Assembly: GCF_026343955.1 (NCBI RefSeq)
Contig: NZ_JAPKNI010000006.1
Location: 62,001 to 126,000, forward strand
Direction: 5' to 3'
Length of the DNA: 64,000 nt
From: Kaistia defluvii
GTDB lineage: Bacteria; Pseudomonadota; Alphaproteobacteria; Rhizobiales; Kaistiaceae
The position numbers and the translations under genes were made by a program. The notes under the pieces were generated by a model that had not been told where the DNA came from, made no database searches, and saw only the letters and a program-made list of their open reading frames with translations. This document shows positions 37,472 through 46,811 of this stretch, piece by piece. The first letter of the stretch is position 1. Each line of letters opens with the position of its first letter.

Positions 37472-38302
37472 ATGCTCGACGTGCCGCTCGAGACGACGGT
37501 CGACGCCTTCTTGGGTGGCCGGGTGGAGGCGATCCAGCCGGCGCGTGGTCATCACCGCTCCGGGCTCGACGCCGTGTTCCTCGCCGCCGCGATGGGGCCA
37601 TCCCTGCGTGGACGTGTCATCGACATGGGCGCCGGGGCGGGGGTTGCCGGGCTGTCGCTTGCGGCGCGCGCCGATCACGCCCGCCTGGTGCTGGCGGAAC
37701 GCGAGGCGGAACTCGTGGCCTGCGCGGAGCAGGCGCTGACGCGGCCGGCCAATGCCGGCTTTGCGGATCGCGTCGAGGTTGTTGGCGTCGATCTTCTTGC
37801 TGGCAGCGCCCGCCAGGCCGCGGCGCTGTCGCCGGAGAGTTTTGACCATGCACTGATGAATCCTCCCTTCCACGACCATGGCCGCGTTCGAGCCTCGCCG
37901 GATGATTTTCGCGCCCGCGCCCACGTGCTGGAGCGGGGCGGGCTGGACGACTGGTTCCGGGCCGCCGCCGCGCTCGTTCGGCAGCAGGGAACGCTGGCCG
38001 CCATCCTGCCCGCCGACCGCCTGCCGGCGGTTCTGGCCGCCTGCGACGGCCGGTTCGGGGGACTGGCGGTCCTGCCGCTGCATCCGCGAGCCGGCGAAGC
38101 CGCGAACCGGGTTCTGGTCCGGGGCACCAAGGGCAGCCGGGCGGCCATGCGCCTGCTGCCGGGCCTCGTTCTGCACGGCAGCGCCGGCTCCGCGTATCTG
38201 GCCGGCCCGGCCGCGATCCTGCGCGAGGGCGCCTCGATCGTCGATATCCATCCTGTCTGGTCCGACCCGCAATGGGGCGAGACCGCAACCAATTCTTCGT
38301 GA
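37472..38302 (+). CDS. Methyltransferase, TrmN6/YfiC-like
   Basis: 276 residues. An N-terminal FLGGRVEAIQPARGHHRSGLD segment is typical of tRNA(Val) m6A37 methyltransferases. SAM motif VIDMGAGAGVAGLSLA and the N6-adenine motif NPPFHDHG follow. A role in tRNA modification is likely. It starts 3 bp after the DUF2007 stop and is followed 13 bp later by an S49 peptidase, all rightward, so the three are probably one operon. Confidence 0.85.
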   Translation: MLDVPLETTVDAFLGGRVEAIQPARGHHRSGLDAVFLAAAMGPSLRGRVIDMGAGAGVAGLSLAARADHARLVLAEREAELVACAEQALTRPANAGFADRVEVVGVDLLAGSARQAAALSPESFDHALMNPPFHDHGRVRASPDDFRARAHVLERGGLDDWFRAAAALVRQQGTLAAILPADRLPAVLAACDGRFGGLAVLPLHPRAGEAANRVLVRGTKGSRAAMRLLPGLVLHGSAGSAYLAGPAAILREGASIVDIHPVWSDPQWGETATNSS

Positions 38303-38315
38303 AGGTCAGATCGCC

Positions 38316-39188
38316 GTGCTCCAGGATCTCAAAACCTCGCTCTCAAGGGTTATTCCTGCCCGCTTCCGCAAGGAAGAGGTTGTCGTGCCGGTGGTTCGGC
38401 TCTCGGGCGTCATCGGCGCTGTGTCGCAATTTCGCACAGGCCTCACGCTCTCTGGCGTCGCACCGCAGCTGGAGCGCGCCTTTTCGATGAAGAACGCGCC
38501 GGTGGTGGGGATCCTGATCAATTCGCCCGGCGGTTCGCCGGTGCAGTCGCATCTGATCTTCAAGCGCATTCGCGCGCTGGCCGAGGAGAACAAGAAGGAA
38601 GTCGTTGTCGCGGTCGAGGACGTGGCCGCCTCGGGCGGCTATCTGATCGCGCTTGCCGGCGACGTCATCATCGTGGACCAGAGCTCGGTCGTGGGCTCGA
38701 TCGGCGTGGTCTCGGCCGGCTTCGGCTTCGAGAAGCTGATCGAGAAGATCGGCATCGAGCGGCGCGTCTATACGGCGGGAGAGAGCAAGGCGATGCTCGA
38801 TCCGTTCAAGCCGGAGAAAGAAACCGACATCCAGCATCTGAAGTCGCTGCAGCGCGACGTGCACGACATGTTCATCGATCTTGTCCGCGCCCGCCGGGGC
38901 GAGCGGCTCGCCGACGATCCGACGCTGTTCTCCGGCGCGTTCTGGTCGGGCACGCGGGGGCTCGAGCTCGGTCTGATCGACCGGATCGGCGATCTCCGTT
39001 CTTATTTGCGCGGTCGTTTCGGCGACAAGGTGCGCATGGTTCTGGTCGCGCCGAAGCGCGGCGTGTTGGCGCGGTTTGGCGGCGGCGGAGCCGGCGGCCT
39101 TGCCTCTGCCGCTATTGCGGCCAATATGGTGGATAGTGCGGTCTCGACGCTGGAGGAACGCGCGCATTGGAGCCGGTTCGGGCTTTAG
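38316..39188 (+). CDS. S49-family serine peptidase (SppA/SohB-like)
   Basis: 290 residues. The Ser-Lys dyad of S49 proteases is visible: Ser106 in EDVAASGGYLIA and Lys158 in TAGESKAMLDPF. The substrate-binding ILINSPGGSPVQS precedes them. It starts at GTG 38316 after GAAGGTC; there is no clear signal peptide or membrane helix at the N-terminus, so it may act at the inner face of the membrane on leftover signal peptides or membrane proteins. A glycine-rich C-terminal stretch (LARFGGGGAGGLASAAIAA) could associate with the membrane. Confidence 0.9.
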   Translation: MLQDLKTSLSRVIPARFRKEEVVVPVVRLSGVIGAVSQFRTGLTLSGVAPQLERAFSMKNAPVVGILINSPGGSPVQSHLIFKRIRALAEENKKEVVVAVEDVAASGGYLIALAGDVIIVDQSSVVGSIGVVSAGFGFEKLIEKIGIERRVYTAGESKAMLDPFKPEKETDIQHLKSLQRDVHDMFIDLVRARRGERLADDPTLFSGAFWSGTRGLELGLIDRIGDLRSYLRGRFGDKVRMVLVAPKRGVLARFGGGGAGGLASAAIAANMVDSAVSTLEERAHWSRFGL

Positions 39189-39264
39189 GCGCAGGCCGGG
39201 TTTCCCCGGTATCGTTCAGCGGATGGATCGAGCGGGCCGAGGGCTCGACAGGGAAGGGATTGGG

Positions 39265-39456
39265 ATGATGCCGCAGGTTCTGATGTTGGCGCTTCTGGGG
39301 ACGCTGGGCGTCATTACGGCCCGTACCCTGATGAAGTCGCGCGAACGCGTCGCGGTCCGCATGCGCGAAGCAGAGCGCGCCATGGCAAAGCGGCCGATGG
39401 CGACTCTGGTTCAGGATCCGGTGACCGGCATCTATCGTCCCAGCGACCGATTCTAG
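39265..39456 (+). CDS. Small single-helix membrane protein, unknown
   Basis: 63 residues: an N-terminal hydrophobic helix (VLMLALLGTLGVITARTLM), a basic helical stretch (KSRERVAVRMREAERAMAKR) and a short conserved-looking tail (LVQDPVTGIYRPSDRF). AAGGGATTGGG precedes the double ATG. I do not recognise a family name. It follows the S49 peptidase by 76 bp in the same direction and ends at a strong bidirectional hairpin. Confidence 0.65.
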   Translation: MMPQVLMLALLGTLGVITARTLMKSRERVAVRMREAERAMAKRPMATLVQDPVTGIYRPSDRF

Positions 39457-39458
39457 CC

Positions 39459-39490
39459 TGCATCTCCGCCGAGTTCTCGGCCGAGATGCA
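39459..39490. terminator. Bidirectional terminator hairpin
   Basis: tgcatctc / gagatgca (8 bp), one C-C mismatch, then gccgag / ctcggc (6 bp) around a TT loop. It lies between the convergent 63-residue gene and the small cysteine-rich gene. Confidence 0.75.
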
Positions 39491-39495
39491 AGGAT

Positions 39496-39858
39496 CTAGA
39501 ACAGGCGGCGGACAGCGCGCGTATTGTTCGCGCACTTGCGCTCGGCGGCATGCCGGGCGTTTCGCGTGATTCCCTCACAGCTGGAAGGCGACCGGTAGTT
39601 CGGATCGCTGTCGTTCGGGCAGACGCACGCCATCGCCTGCGTCAGGCAACGAGACGGCATGTTGGCATAGCCATATTCCCCGCAGCTTGCCGAACGCATG
39701 CCGCCATCGCCGCCATCGGGACCACCCGGCACGGTGGAGGAGGACGAGGACGGGGTGCGCGACGGCGCGGCGGTCTGGGCGATGGCGGGGGACAGGTCGG
39801 CGACAAACAGACCGGCAATTGCCAAAGCGGCGATGGAGAGAGCGAGACGTTTCGTCAT
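39496..39858 (-). CDS. Small secreted cysteine-rich protein with YGYAN motif
   Basis: 120 residues. A signal peptide (LALSIAALAIAGLFVADLSPAIAQ) and a Ser/Gly linker lead to a cysteine-rich domain: C-x2-YGYAN-x-P-x2-C, then CVCPNDSDPNYR and two more cysteines. The ribosome site AAAGGAG is strong. The same C-x2-YGYAN-x-P-x2-C motif occurs in the next gene upstream (40080-40661), so the two seem to be related secreted factors. I do not recognise a named family. Confidence 0.65.
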   Translation of the reverse strand: MTKRLALSIAALAIAGLFVADLSPAIAQTAAPSRTPSSSSSTVPGGPDGGDGGMRSASCGEYGYANMPSRCLTQAMACVCPNDSDPNYRSPSSCEGITRNARHAAERKCANNTRAVRRLF

Positions 39859-40015
39859 GATGGGCTCCTTTGAGCTGCCACCGATGACGACGCGAATCCC
39901 GGCTCGACACCCTGTCGTCCGCGCGCCGATGCGATCTCTTTTGGGGATCCTGCGCCGTGCATGTCTGCCCGGTCGATGGCAGGAACACCATCGCTGTTTC
40001 CGAGGAACGGCAATA

Positions 40016-40027
40016 TGACCGGGGTCA
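40016..40027. promoter_or_regulatory. Perfect TGACC-GG-GGTCA palindrome
   Basis: A 12-bp palindrome in the 221-bp gap upstream of the small cysteine-rich gene, about 160 bp before its start. It could be an operator; no regulator is identified. Confidence 0.3.
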
Positions 40028-40079
40028 CAACATCGCGGCCCCGGCCCCTTCAGACGGAATTACCCAACTCGCACAAAAG

Positions 40080-40661
40080 CTACTGTCCGTAGAGCGGAGG
40101 CTCCCCATAGAGGGGCGGTTGCCCGTAGAGGGGTGGTCCTCCGCAATACCAGGGGGCGTTGGCGTATCCGTAGATCGAGCAATTGTAGTCCGGCATGCTG
40201 CTGCTGCCGCCGCCTCCCGTCAGGTTCCGAATAATCCGGCTCGGTGTTGGTGTCGGCGGAGGAGTGGGATCTGGCTCAGGCTGGCCATGCCCATGGCCGG
40301 GCCAGCCGCCGGGCCAACCTCCGGGCCAGTGTGGGTGTCCTGACCCGCCGCCGTGGTTCCCATGGCCATTGCCAGTCCATTTGCTGTGGTTTGATCCGGA
40401 ACCGTGTCCCGAGCTGGAACCACCGTTGCTGCCGTCCGGACCCTTGCCGCCCCAGGAACCGGATCCACCTCCATTGTTCATGCCGCCCCAGGAAGCGGAA
40501 CCGCTCCCATTGCCCGCGCCGCCCCCATAGTTGGAACCAGCACCTACGCTGCCCATGCCGGAACTGGAGCCGAAAGGGCCGCTATTGGCCAAGGCTGGCG
40601 CGACTGCGAGCGAAAGTGCGGCAGCGGCAGCTAGCGCAACATATCTGGTTTGATGTGCCAT
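40080..40661 (-). CDS. Secreted Gly/Ser/His-rich protein with YGYAN motif
   Basis: 193 residues. A signal peptide (YVALAAAAALSLAVAPALA) is followed by about 100 residues of Gly/Ser/Asn/His/Trp low-complexity sequence, a Pro-rich hinge (PEPDPTPPPTPTPS) and a C-terminal C-x2-YGYAN-x-P-x2-C motif, ending in three PPLYGQ/E repeats. AAGGAG lies nine bases before the ATG. The composition suggests a disordered, possibly metal-binding or matrix-forming exoprotein. It shares the cysteine motif with its downstream neighbour. An FNR/FixK-like box lies about 150 bp upstream. Confidence 0.65.
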   Translation of the reverse strand: MAHQTRYVALAAAAALSLAVAPALANSGPFGSSSGMGSVGAGSNYGGGAGNGSGSASWGGMNNGGGSGSWGGKGPDGSNGGSSSGHGSGSNHSKWTGNGHGNHGGGSGHPHWPGGWPGGWPGHGHGQPEPDPTPPPTPTPSRIIRNLTGGGGSSSMPDYNCSIYGYANAPWYCGGPPLYGQPPLYGEPPLYGQ

Positions 40662-40808
40662 GATGGTGTGCTCCTTGAGCCATGCCATCGGCAGCGACGT
40701 GCAACCCGAGCGACCTCACAGCCGCTCGCGCGCCGCATGAGACCTGAAGGTACTTCTATCGGGGGGTGGTTCCCCCGGCCGAGGGCAAGCGGGAAACATC
40801 TCTCTTTC

Positions 40809-40822
40809 CTGATCAGGATCAA
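40809..40822 (-). promoter_or_regulatory. FNR/FixK-like box upstream of the secreted Gly-rich gene
   Basis: On the minus strand TTGAT-CCTG-ATCAG matches the TTGAT-N4-ATCAA consensus of FNR/FixK-type regulators at 9 of 10 positions. It is about 150 bp before the start codon. Oxygen-responsive control is inferred. Confidence 0.4.
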
Positions 40823-40891
40823 GAATTCCCGGCCTCAAAACGCTGTGACGTAGCGTGATCGAGTTGCCACCAGCAGGAGAGATCGTGGCGC

Positions 40892-40922
40892 GGCCAGCCC
40901 TCCCGATGGGGGAGGGCTGGCC
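40892..40922. terminator. Strong hairpin after glyS
   Basis: A 13-bp perfect stem, ggccagccctccc / gggagggctggcc, with a 5-base loop begins 14 bp beyond the glyS stop. No T-run follows on the minus strand. Confidence 0.65.
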
Positions 40923-40935
40923 GGATTGCGGCGGA

Positions 40936-43146
40936 TTAGCCGCTCACTTTCGAGAAGTCGGCAACCGTCAGCGTGGCGCTTCGGATGGCGTTCAGCAGGC
41001 GCAGCCGGTTGGCGCGAACCTCCGGCTCCTCGGCATTGACCAGAACGGCCTCGAAGAAGGCGTCGACCGGCGCGCGCAGTCGGGCGAGCGCGGCGATGGC
41101 GCCTTCATAGTCCTCCCGCGCCACAGCGCCTTCCGCTTCGGCACGGGCCGTCGCGATCGCCATATGCAGCGCGCGTTCCTCAGAAAGCTTCAGGTGAGCG
41201 GCATCGACCGCCCCCTCGAAGCTGTCGCCTTTCTTCTCCTCGGCCTTGAGGATGTTGGCGGCGCGACGATAGCCGGCGAGCAGGTTCTTGCCGTCCTCGG
41301 TTTCGAGGAACGTGCCGAGCGCCTCGACGCGGCGGGCGATCAACTGGACATCGTCCTGATTGCCCAGGCCGAACACCGCGTCGACGAGATCGTGCCGGGC
41401 GCCCTGGTCGCGAAGCTGGACCTTGAGACGATCGGCGAAGAAGGCGATCAGGTCGGCGATGATCTCGGGCGTCTTCGCGTCGAGATCGCGGCGCAGCCGG
41501 CGGCCGAAGCTCTCCAGCGCGTTGTCGAGGTCCTGTTCGCCATCCACATCCTCGCTGGAGACCTGGCTCTGCCGGCTCTCGAACGAGGTCAGGGCTTCCG
41601 ACTCGGTCTGGTCGTTATAGCCGTCGATCGCGTGGGCGAGCGCCACGTTGAGCGGCAGTTTGGCGTCGATCGACAGCGCGATGCGGATGACGCCGAGCGC
41701 GGCGCGTCGCAGCGCATAGGGGTCCTTGCTGCCGGTCGGCTTTTCGTCGATCGCCCAGAAGCCGGTGAGCGTGTCGAGCTTGTCGGCCAGTGCCACGGCA
41801 ATCGCGACGGGATCGGTCGGCACGCGGTCGCCGGGGCCCTGCGGCTTGTAGTGGTCCTCGATCGCCGCGGCGACGGAATCGTCCTCACCCTGCGCGATGG
41901 CGTAGTAGCGCCCCATCAGGCCCTGGACTTCCGGGAATTCGCCGACCACCTCGGTGACGAGGTCGGTCTTGGCGAGCAGGGCGGCGCGCTTTGCCTTGTC
42001 GACATCGGCGCCGACCAGCGGCGCGATCGCGGCGGCGAGCTTCTGCAGGCGCAGGATGCGCTGCGACTGCGTGCCGAGCTTCTCGTGGAACACGATCTGG
42101 TCGAACTTCGGCAGACGATCCTCGAGGCGGGTCTTCAGGTCGGTGTCGTAGAAGAACTTGGCGTCCGACAGGCGGGCGCGGATGACGCGGCCATTGCCGG
42201 CGGTAATCGCCTCGCCGCCATCGATCGCCTCGATGTTGGAGATCAGCACGAAGCGGTTGGCGAGTTCGGTCGTGCCGGGCTTGCGGACGACGAAGCACTT
42301 CTGGTTGGCGCGGATGGTGGCGCGGATGACTTCCGGCGGAATCGAAAGGAATTCTTCCTCGAAGGTGCCGACCAGGACCACCGGCCACTCGACGAGGCCC
42401 GCGACTTCCTCGAGCAGGCCCTCGTCCTCGACCAGTTCCAGCCCGAGCGCGAATACACGGTCGCGCGCGTCATGCAGGATGACGTCCTTGCGGCGATCGG
42501 CGTCGAGAATGACGGAGGCGTTGTCGAGCTTGTCGACATAATCGTCGAAGCGCTTCACCGGAATCGCGCTCGGCGCGATGAAGCGGTGGCCGTGGGTGAT
42601 GTTGCCCGAGCGGATGCCGTCGATTTCGAAATCGATGACTTCCGGTTCTTCGGTCTCCGGCCCGAAAGTGCAGACGATCGACTGGAGCGGTCGCACCCAT
42701 TGCAGCTTGCCGGTGCCCCAATGCATGGATTTCGGCCAGGGGAAGGCGCGGATGATGGCGGGGATCGCGCTGGCGAGCACGTCCTTGGTGTCGCTGCCCG
42801 GCTTGTGGATATGGGCGACGTAGAAATCGCCCTTCTTCGGATCGGAGTGGATATGCGCCTGGTCGAGCGAGGTCAGCCCGGCGCCACGCAGGAAGCCCTG
42901 GATCGCGGCGTCGGGGGCGCCGACCTTCGGTCCCTTGCGGTCCTCATGGGTCGCGGCCGAATGCGTCGGGATGCCGCTGACGGTCAGGGCGAGGCGGCGC
43001 GGCGTCGAGAACGCCTTGGCGCCCTCGTAATGCAGGCCTGCCTCGACGAGCGCGTCGGTGACGAGCTTCTTCAGGTCTTCCGCCGCCTTGCGCTGCATGC
43101 GGGCGGGGATTTCTTCCGAGAAGAGTTCAAGCAGAAGATCGGGCAT
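40936..43146 (-). CDS. glyS: Glycyl-tRNA synthetase beta subunit
   Basis: A 736-residue beta chain of the alpha2-beta2 bacterial glycyl-tRNA synthetase, used in tRNA recognition and catalysis. Family marks include [20 protein letters not shown] at the start, [21 protein letters not shown] and [13 protein letters not shown], with a helical anticodon-binding C-terminus. It starts immediately after the glyQ stop (TAA then ATG), so the subunits are co-translated. A Ser/Glu-rich insertion near residues 520-540 ([16 protein letters not shown]) looks lineage-specific. Confidence 0.97.
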   Translation of the reverse strand: MPDLLLELFSEEIPARMQRKAAEDLKKLVTDALVEAGLHYEGAKAFSTPRRLALTVSGIPTHSAATHEDRKGPKVGAPDAAIQGFLRGAGLTSLDQAHIHSDPKKGDFYVAHIHKPGSDTKDVLASAIPAIIRAFPWPKSMHWGTGKLQWVRPLQSIVCTFGPETEEPEVIDFEIDGIRSGNITHGHRFIAPSAIPVKRFDDYVDKLDNASVILDADRRKDVILHDARDRVFALGLELVEDEGLLEEVAGLVEWPVVLVGTFEEEFLSIPPEVIRATIRANQKCFVVRKPGTTELANRFVLISNIEAIDGGEAITAGNGRVIRARLSDAKFFYDTDLKTRLEDRLPKFDQIVFHEKLGTQSQRILRLQKLAAAIAPLVGADVDKAKRAALLAKTDLVTEVVGEFPEVQGLMGRYYAIAQGEDDSVAAAIEDHYKPQGPGDRVPTDPVAIAVALADKLDTLTGFWAIDEKPTGSKDPYALRRAALGVIRIALSIDAKLPLNVALAHAIDGYNDQTESEALTSFESRQSQVSSEDVDGEQDLDNALESFGRRLRRDLDAKTPEIIADLIAFFADRLKVQLRDQGARHDLVDAVFGLGNQDDVQLIARRVEALGTFLETEDGKNLLAGYRRAANILKAEEKKGDSFEGAVDAAHLKLSEERALHMAIATARAEAEGAVAREDYEGAIAALARLRAPVDAFFEAVLVNAEEPEVRANRLRLLNAIRSATLTVADFSKVSG

Positions 43147-44055
43147 TTATTCTTTTCCCCCGGCTGCGGTTTCCAGCCAGGCTGCGCCGCAGGCCTTGGC
43201 CAGTTCGCGGACGCGCAGGATGTAGCTCTGGCGTTCGGTGACCGAGATCACGCCGCGCGCGTCGAGCAGGTTGAAGGCGTGGCCTGCCTTGAGGCACTGG
43301 TCATAGGCCGGCATGGTCATGCCGCCCGCGGCGAGCAGCGCCTGGCATTCCCGTTCGCAATCGGCGAAGCGGCGGAAGAGGATTTCCGTGTCGGCGAACT
43401 CAAAATTGTGCCGCGAGTATTCCTGCTCGGCCTGCTTGAAGACGTCGCCATAGGTGACCTTCTCGTCGCCCTCGCGGCCGTTGAAGTTCAGGTCATAGAC
43501 GTTGTCGACGCCCTGCACATACATGGCGAGGCGTTCGAGGCCGTAGGTCAGCTCGCCCGAGACGGGATTGCACTCGATGCCGGCGACCTGCTGGAAATAG
43601 GTGAACTGCGACACTTCCATGCCGTCGCACCAGCACTCCCAGCCGAGGCCCCAGGCGCCAAGCGTCGGGTTTTCCCAATCGTCCTCGACGAAGCGCACGT
43701 CATGCAGCGCCATGTTGATGCCGATGGCGCGCAGCGAGTCGAGATAGAGATCCTGCAGGTTCGGCGGGTTCGGCTTCAGGATCACCTGGAACTGGTAATA
43801 GTGCTGCAGCCGGTTCGGGTTCTCGCCATAACGGCCGTCCTTCGGCCTGCGCGAGGGCTGCACATAGGCGGCCTTCCACGGCTTGGGACCGAGCGACCGC
43901 AGCATGGTCGAGGGATGCGAAGTACCGGCGCCCACTTCCATGTCATAGGGCTGCAGGATCGCGCAGCCGTAATCGGCCCAGAAGCGCTGCAGCGTCAGGA
44001 TCAGGCCCTGGAAGGACCGGTCAGGGCGCATGTGGGGAGGAAGTGTTTCGAACAC
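43147..44055 (-). CDS. glyQ: Glycyl-tRNA synthetase alpha subunit
   Basis: About 302 residues, the class II catalytic alpha chain that activates glycine. Recognised by [60 protein letters not shown] and [15 protein letters not shown]. The start is uncertain between GTG 44055, TTG 44061 and ATG 44031; I take the GTG, which has AAGGT a few bases upstream. It is coupled directly to glyS. Confidence 0.96.
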   Translation of the reverse strand: MFETLPPHMRPDRSFQGLILTLQRFWADYGCAILQPYDMEVGAGTSHPSTMLRSLGPKPWKAAYVQPSRRPKDGRYGENPNRLQHYYQFQVILKPNPPNLQDLYLDSLRAIGINMALHDVRFVEDDWENPTLGAWGLGWECWCDGMEVSQFTYFQQVAGIECNPVSGELTYGLERLAMYVQGVDNVYDLNFNGREGDEKVTYGDVFKQAEQEYSRHNFEFADTEILFRRFADCERECQALLAAGGMTMPAYDQCLKAGHAFNLLDARGVISVTERQSYILRVRELAKACGAAWLETAAGGKE

Positions 44056-44293
44056 CGGCAAACCTTGAGAAAATCGGACGCGCGGCGTAATGCGACGCGA
44101 AGGCGGCGCACCCTAATCGCCCGGCGCCCGCCCGGTCAAGGAAGCGCCGGAATCCGGCACGGCGCAAGCAGAAGGCCGGGGAGGGTTGAAGCGCGATCCG
44201 GCCGTTTCATGTCGCCGCAGCCTTATCGAAGCGGCCTCGACTTCCTATGATCGTGGAAGCGTTGTATTCGCAGCCGAAACGAGGAGATATCCC

Positions 44294-45283
44294 ATGCCCG
44301 ACTTCAAGGCCGTCCTGATCCAGAAGGACGCGAGCGGCGGCCAGTCGGTCGGCTTCGCGACGCTTAGCGACGCGGATCTGATGGAAGGCGACGTCACGGT
44401 GCGCATCGAGCGCTCGACGGTCAACTACAAGGACGGCCTGGCGATCACGGGCCGGGCGCCGGTCGTGCGCCGCTTTCCCATGGTGCCGGGCGTCGACGGC
44501 GTCGGCATCGTCGAGCAGTCCTCGGCGCCGGGCTACAAGCCGGGAGATAGGGTGCTGCTGAATGGCTGGGGCGTCGGCGAACAGCATCTGGGCGCCTGGG
44601 CCGAACGGGCGCGCTGGAAGAGCGACTGGCTGATTTCATTGCCCGCCGGCTTCTCGCCGGATGAAGGCATGGCGATCGGCACGGCCGGCTATACCGCGAT
44701 GATGGCGGTGATGGCGCTGGAACGCCACGGCATCCATCCGCCCGCCGGGCCCGTGCTCGTCACCGGCGCTGCCGGGGGCGTCGGTTCGGTTGCCGTCGCG
44801 CTCCTTGCCGGCCTCGGCTATCACGTCGTCGCCTCGACGGGCCGCCCGGAGGAGACCGACTATCTCAAGGGGCTCGGCGCGGCCGAGATCATCCCGCGCG
44901 CGGAGCTGAACGGTCCCGGCAAGCCGCTGGCGCGCGAACGCTGGATTGGCGCGATCGACGTCGTCGGCGGTCAAACCCTGGCCAATCTGCTGTCGATGAT
45001 CCGCTATGACGGCGCGGTGGCGGCCTGCGGTCTGGCCGGCGGCATGGAATTACCGGCCACGGTGGCGCCGTTCATCCTGCGCGGCGTCACGCTGTACGGT
45101 ATCGATTCGGTCTATGTGCCGAAGCCGGTCCGCATCGCCGCCTGGGATCGGCTCGACCGCGACCTCGACCGGGCTCAACTCGCCGCCATGACGAAGCGTA
45201 TCCCTTTCGACGGCGTCATCGACGCCGCGCGGCAGATCGTCGACGGCAAGATCCGGGGCCGCCTGGTGGTGGAGATCGGGTAG
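44294..45283 (+). CDS. Acryloyl-CoA reductase-like medium-chain dehydrogenase (AcuI/YhdH)
   Basis: A 329-residue zinc-free MDR. Signature blocks: STVNYKDGLAITGRAPVVRRFP near the N-terminus, PGVDGVGIVEQS, nucleotide-binding VLVTGAAGGVGSVAVALLA and PFILRGVTLYGIDSV. The YhdH/AcuI group reduces acryloyl-CoA to propionyl-CoA with NADPH and protects against acrylate. GAGGAG lies before the ATG at 44294. It is monocistronic and divergent from glyQ. Another quinone-reductase-like substrate is possible. Confidence 0.88.
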   Translation: MPDFKAVLIQKDASGGQSVGFATLSDADLMEGDVTVRIERSTVNYKDGLAITGRAPVVRRFPMVPGVDGVGIVEQSSAPGYKPGDRVLLNGWGVGEQHLGAWAERARWKSDWLISLPAGFSPDEGMAIGTAGYTAMMAVMALERHGIHPPAGPVLVTGAAGGVGSVAVALLAGLGYHVVASTGRPEETDYLKGLGAAEIIPRAELNGPGKPLARERWIGAIDVVGGQTLANLLSMIRYDGAVAACGLAGGMELPATVAPFILRGVTLYGIDSVYVPKPVRIAAWDRLDRDLDRAQLAAMTKRIPFDGVIDAARQIVDGKIRGRLVVEIG

Positions 45284-45391
45284 GGGAGAGCGCAACCCTA
45301 TTGGGGATCGAAGCCGCTTCGGACCCTTCGCGGGTTGCCCGGCGAAGCCGCCAGCAGCAAGAGGCTCTGCCGTCGCCTCACCCGCGCCGCG

Positions 45392-46714
45392 TCAGATCCA
45401 GCCGCCGCCATAGGTCTTGTAGAAGATGTGGTGCCCGACCTTCTGCATCTTCTTCATCGTTCGCGCCCAGCGCGGCTTCACATAGTTGGCGTGATAATGC
45501 GTGGACGAGCCGACATCGGCATTCCACCAATTGTCTTCGAACAGGACGCGCTTGGCCAGGGTCTGGGCGCGTGTCCAGGATGTCGCGTCGGTGATGCGGT
45601 CGGGGATGCCGTCGCAGGCGAAGGAGAACTGGCAGGCGTTGCGCATGTTCTTGTTCTGGTAGACGACACCGCAGATCGTGTTCGGATAGGCCGGGTTCTT
45701 CAGCCGGTTGATGACGACCTGGGCGACGGCCAGTTCGCCCTTCACCGATTCGCCGCGCGCCTCGAAATAGATCGCCGTGGCCAGGCATTTCTGCTCGGTG
45801 GCGGAGCGCGCATTGGTGGGGATCTTGTTCATCACCCACCAGTGATCCGGCTTGCCATCTTTGCCGATCGCCATCGGGCGGTTGAGCAGGGCGGTGAACG
45901 GCGCGCTGAGCGCCTTGTCCTGTTCGGGATTGGCATAGGCGGAGACGACCAGGCTGCCCGGCGCCTTGGCGGCGGCCTCGGCGTTCTTGCCGCTGCGATC
46001 GAGCAATTCGTTGCGGCGCGGCAGCGGCGCGATCGAGGCGAGTGCCACCACCGGCTTCGCCACTTCCTCGCCCTTCCTGGCATCGGCGCCGGCAGGATCG
46101 GACTTCGAGGCATATTGCAGCGGCTGGTCGGGCTTGGCGATGTCCTGCGCGGTCAGGAAGGCCATCTTCGGAACGGCTTTGGCGCTGCTGAAGACGCTGC
46201 CGAGATCGGCGGTCTTGAGCACGCCGGCCTTGAAGCGGGCGGCGGCTGTGCGGAGCGGCTCTGCCTTGCGCTGCGCGACGGTGATGTCCTGCTTGCCCGT
46301 CCGGTTCACGGTCGGCGGGACGAATTCCGGTGCTGAAACAGGACCGCGCACGGCGATGTCGAGCACGGGCTCGATCAGCTTGCCGTCGCTGACGACATTG
46401 CCGGCGACGAGGCGGGCTGCCGGCGGAGCCGAAAGAGAACCCGGCTGATAGGCTTCGCCCGAGGGCCGCGGCATCAGCCGCGCCAGCCAGCGCTGCGAGG
46501 CCGGCAGGTCCTTGCCATAGAGGCTGGCGACGTCCTGGAACGCGACGGTGGTCGAGGAGAGCGCCACGAGGCCGCTCGCCAGAATGCCGGAAAGCAGCGC
46601 GATGCGGCGGAAGGTCGGCCTGGGTCGCCGGCGTCGCAGCACGAATTGCGCGTCGTTGCCCGGATGGGCGCGGGGGGACATTCCTGACGTCGGACGCCGC
46701 TTGGATCCAGCCAT
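45392..46714 (-). CDS. Cell-wall hydrolase with SleB domain
   Basis: 440 residues. A cytoplasmic basic N-region (RRRRPRPTFRRIA) precedes one transmembrane or signal-anchor helix (ALLSGILASGLVALSSTTV). A 230-residue low-complexity Ala/Lys/Pro linker follows, then a C-terminal SleB domain: CLATAIYFEARGESVKGELA with the catalytic Glu, and VVINRLKNPAYPNTICGVVY. SleB-type enzymes are lytic transglycosylases or amidases acting on peptidoglycan. The start at 46714 avoids 19 unsupported upstream codons. A 21-bp inverted repeat lies upstream, and ppdK precedes it in the same direction. Confidence 0.9.
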   Translation of the reverse strand: MAGSKRRPTSGMSPRAHPGNDAQFVLRRRRPRPTFRRIALLSGILASGLVALSSTTVAFQDVASLYGKDLPASQRWLARLMPRPSGEAYQPGSLSAPPAARLVAGNVVSDGKLIEPVLDIAVRGPVSAPEFVPPTVNRTGKQDITVAQRKAEPLRTAAARFKAGVLKTADLGSVFSSAKAVPKMAFLTAQDIAKPDQPLQYASKSDPAGADARKGEEVAKPVVALASIAPLPRRNELLDRSGKNAEAAAKAPGSLVVSAYANPEQDKALSAPFTALLNRPMAIGKDGKPDHWWVMNKIPTNARSATEQKCLATAIYFEARGESVKGELAVAQVVINRLKNPAYPNTICGVVYQNKNMRNACQFSFACDGIPDRITDATSWTRAQTLAKRVLFEDNWWNADVGSSTHYHANYVKPRWARTMKKMQKVGHHIFYKTYGGGWI

Positions 46715-46790
46715 GAGGTACGCAACTCCACGCGCACGGAACAAAACCGACCAGTGTGCTTTGCTGGTCACGTGGCTGGAATCTGCGGCA

Positions 46791-46811
46791 TTAACCTAAA
46801 AACGAGGTTAA
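46791..46811. promoter_or_regulatory. 21-bp inverted repeat between ppdK and the SleB gene
   Basis: ttaacct-N7-aggttaa is a perfect 7-bp inverted repeat overlapping the ppdK stop codon, 77 bp upstream of the SleB-protein start. It contains TTAA half-sites like those of CtrA but with wrong spacing (13 instead of 7). It may be an operator or a weak terminator. Confidence 0.4.

Noticed and set aside
40855-44250. A 1131-codon open frame opposite glyS and glyQ
   Set aside because: Covers two certain genes on the other strand and shows no domain or ribosome site; antisense artefact.
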